Shown one piece after another: positions 4,976 to 6,440 of a DNA stretch of 6,440 nt. The DNA comes from Ilumatobacteraceae bacterium (GTDB taxonomy: Bacteria > Actinomycetota > Acidimicrobiia > Acidimicrobiales > Ilumatobacteraceae). The notes under the pieces are model-generated. The model searched no databases. It saw only the letters and a program-made list of their open reading frames with translations, and was not told where the DNA came from. Both the position numbers and the translations under genes were made by a program. The stretch covers positions 1 to 6,440 of the forward strand of contig SKFX01000162.1 of the NCBI GenBank assembly GCA_007117775.1, in the 5' to 3' direction. Position 1 is the first letter of the stretch. The number at the start of each line of letters is the position of its first letter.

Positions 4976-5782
4976 TCAGTCGCCCGGTGGTTCCCAGCGT
5001 TCGGTGTGATCGAGTTCGGGTCCGAGCAGCTGTGATCCGAGGGTGCGGAACCAGTCGATATCACCGCTCGACATGAACCGGTGTCGACCCGGTCGGCCGC
5101 CCGACTCCAACAGGCCGAGTTCACCGAGCAGGTCGCGGGCCGCGAATGCGGTCTCATCGGCCGATGACACCAACGTCACCGAGGGTCCCATCACCTCGCT
5201 GATCGTGCGGGCCAGGAACGGATAGTGGGTGCAGCCGAGCAGGAGCGCATCGACATCGGTGGCGACGACCGGTGCGAGCAGTCGCTCGGCGAGCACCATC
5301 ACCTCATCACCGCTGGTCTGGCCGCGCTCGACGAACTCGACGAACCCGGGACATGCCGCGCTCGCCAATTGCACCGGTGCACCGGTGCGACCGACAGCGT
5401 CGAGATAGGCACCCGAGGCAATCGTGCCCACGGTTCCGATGACGCCGACGCGGCCGGTGCGCGTCGCGCGCACCAGCGAGCGCGCACCGGGTTCGACCAC
5501 ATCGAGCACCGGGACGGGCAATTCGGCGCGCAACTGCTCGAGTCCAGCGGCGGTGGCGGTATTGCAAGCCACGATGACGGCTTTCGCATCATGGTCCTTC
5601 ACCAGACTCCAGGCCAGTTCATGGGCATAGCCGCGCACCTCATCGAGGGGTTTGGAGCCGTACGGGTACCGGCCGGTGTCACCGATGTAGACGAGGTCCT
5701 CGGCCGGTAACAGATCGATCACGGCACGCGCCACCGTCAGGCCGCCGAATCCCGAATCGAACATCCCGATGGGCTGTGCCAC
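4976..5782 (-). CDS. murI: Glutamate racemase
   Basis: A 268-residue cofactor-independent racemase that makes D-glutamate for peptidoglycan in the cytoplasm. Key elements are IGMFDSGFGGLTV (5-17, Asp9 and Ser10), YIGDTGRYPYGSK (32-44), VACNTATA (71-78) with catalytic Cys73, and LLLGCTHYPFL (180-190) with the second catalytic Cys184 and His186. Both cysteines needed for the two-base mechanism are present and length is typical. A GTG start at 5782 gives MAQPIGMFDSG, the expected spacing to the first motif. There is no ribosome site, but TAACCT lies 6 nt upstream, so the operon mRNA may be leaderless. It is the first gene of a minus-strand operon with rph and rdgB, an order also known from mycobacteria. 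It is divergent from the GNAT gene, with 35 bp between the start codons. Confidence 0.97.
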   Translation of the reverse strand: MAQPIGMFDSGFGGLTVARAVIDLLPAEDLVYIGDTGRYPYGSKPLDEVRGYAHELAWSLVKDHDAKAVIVACNTATAAGLEQLRAELPVPVLDVVEPGARSLVRATRTGRVGVIGTVGTIASGAYLDAVGRTGAPVQLASAACPGFVEFVERGQTSGDEVMVLAERLLAPVVATDVDALLLGCTHYPFLARTISEVMGPSVTLVSSADETAFAARDLLGELGLLESGGRPGRHRFMSSGDIDWFRTLGSQLLGPELDHTERWEPPGD

Positions 5783-5788
5783 AGCGCA

Positions 5789-5794
5789 AGGTTA
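5789..5794 (-). promoter_or_regulatory. Candidate -10 box of the murI-rph-rdgB operon (TAACCT), leaderless geometry
   Basis: The minus strand reads TAACCT, six bases, then the murI GTG at 5782. This is the same spacing as clpP and the same hexamer as the tRNA-Leu promoter. No -35 match is evident 16-18 bp upstream, where the opposite strand already carries the start of the divergent gene. The promoter therefore overlaps the upstream region of the GNAT gene. Confidence 0.48.
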
Positions 5795-5817
5795 TGCAGA
5801 CATGGCATGCTCAGGGG

Positions 5818-6440
5818 GTGACGACCACACCGGGCGATCGAGGCGGTGAGACCATACCGACCACACCGAGCGGTGGCGCGCCCGCCGGTGACGGGCGCGA
5901 CCGTTGGGCGGCCGAGGTGGTGCTGCGCAACGGTGATACCGCGCTGATCCGACCGATCACACCCGATGATCGCGAGGCGCTGCGCGAGTTCCACGAACGC
6001 CAATCGCTCGAATCCAAGTACCGCCGGTTCTTCTCCGCCAAACCGACCTTGAGCGAAGCGGAGTTGACCCATTTCACCGAGGTCGACTTCGTGGACCGCG
6101 TCGCACTCGTCGTCGAGCATCAGGGTCGCTTCATGGCCTGGTCCTCCTATGAACGCTGGCCCAACCGCCCCGATGCCGATGCGGCGTTCATGGTCGATGA
6201 CACACTCCAGGGCACCGGTATCGCGACGCTGATGCTCGAGCACCTCGCAGCGATCGCCCGCAGCAACGGCATCGAACGCTTCACCGCCGAGGTGCTCGCC
6301 GACAACCGACCGATGATGGCGGTGTTCACCAAGGCGGGTTGGCCGCTGCAGCGCCGGTTCGACTCCGGTGTCATCGACTTGGATTTCGATCTCGAGAACA
6401 CCGCAGAGTTCATCGATTCGGTCGAGCGTCGCGAACAGCG
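5818..6440 (+). CDS. GNAT acetyltransferase domain, probably the N-terminus of a GNAT/acyl-CoA synthetase fusion (partial)
   Basis: An open frame of 207 codons runs off the right edge. After a Thr/Pro/Gly-rich, probably disordered leader (about residues 2-30), a GNAT domain spans about 34-192. Its features are LRNGDTALIRPITPDDREAL (36-55), an ESKYRRFFSAKP segment (65-76), and the acetyl-CoA loop QGTGIATLMLEHL (131-143) of the Q-x-x-G-x-A type. A second conserved stretch is AEVLADNRPMMAVFTKAGW (157-175). This subtype is known from proteins in which GNAT is fused to an ADP-forming acyl-CoA synthetase, such as bacterial Pat-type lysine acetyltransferases. The final VERREQ is where the linker to the CoA-binding domain would begin, but that part is not in view. 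The GTG at 5818 has AGGGGG too close to act normally; an in-frame ATG at 5794 is an alternative. It is divergent from murI. Confidence 0.85.
   Translation, partial: MTTTPGDRGGETIPTTPSGGAPAGDGRDRWAAEVVLRNGDTALIRPITPDDREALREFHERQSLESKYRRFFSAKPTLSEAELTHFTEVDFVDRVALVVEHQGRFMAWSSYERWPNRPDADAAFMVDDTLQGTGIATLMLEHLAAIARSNGIERFTAEVLADNRPMMAVFTKAGWPLQRRFDSGVIDLDFDLENTAEFIDSVERREQ

Overview
The window is a GC-rich bacterial chromosome segment, most likely actinobacterial. Three things point that way: a ClpP that resembles mycobacterial ClpP1, the murI-rph-rdgB gene order, and extended -10 boxes of the TANNNT type set 6-7 nt before start codons, which is the geometry of leaderless mRNAs. The style of the small lipoprotein and the GNAT N-terminus of a probable GNAT/acyl-CoA synthetase would fit Acidimicrobiia, but that class-level guess is inference. 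No mobile element, CRISPR array, phage gene or toxin-antitoxin pair is visible. Most of the window is housekeeping chromosome.

Layout from left to right. At 1-163 (minus) lies the N-terminus of a membrane-anchored or secreted protein cut by the window edge. It is preceded on the same strand by a TetR-family regulator (202-840). A gap of about 200 bp with an operator-like palindrome separates the regulator from a divergent small lipoprotein (1046-1588, plus). A well-formed Shine-Dalgarno/GTG pair near the lipoprotein start belongs to a different reading frame. The lipoprotein converges, with a 3-nt gap, on a ClpP1-like protease subunit (1592-2194, minus). Divergent from clpP are a tRNA-Leu(UAG) (2372-2454) and, one nucleotide after its last base, a PLP-dependent D-threonine aldolase/D-serine dehydratase-like gene (2456-3454). 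That gene ends in a 13-bp tandem repeat (four copies).

The next block is a minus-strand operon read from right to left: murI (glutamate racemase, cell-wall D-glutamate), rph (RNase PH, tRNA 3' trimming) and rdgB (dITP/XTP pyrophosphatase). rph and rdgB overlap as GTGA, which suggests translational coupling. Divergent from murI, with only 35 bp between start codons, is the GNAT domain of a probable protein acetyltransferase/acyl-CoA synthetase fusion that runs off the right edge.

I see no clear novel defence or biosynthetic system. The observations most worth a second look are (i) the tRNA-Leu/PLP-enzyme junction, where tRNA 3' processing would itself create an almost leaderless mRNA; (ii) the repeated leaderless-promoter geometry at tetR, clpP and murI, with the same hexamer TAACCT before murI and the tRNA; (iii) the 13-bp repeat that places TGA in all three frames; and (iv) the out-of-frame short ORF over the lipoprotein start. 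Everything was read by eye; no database or folding program was used.
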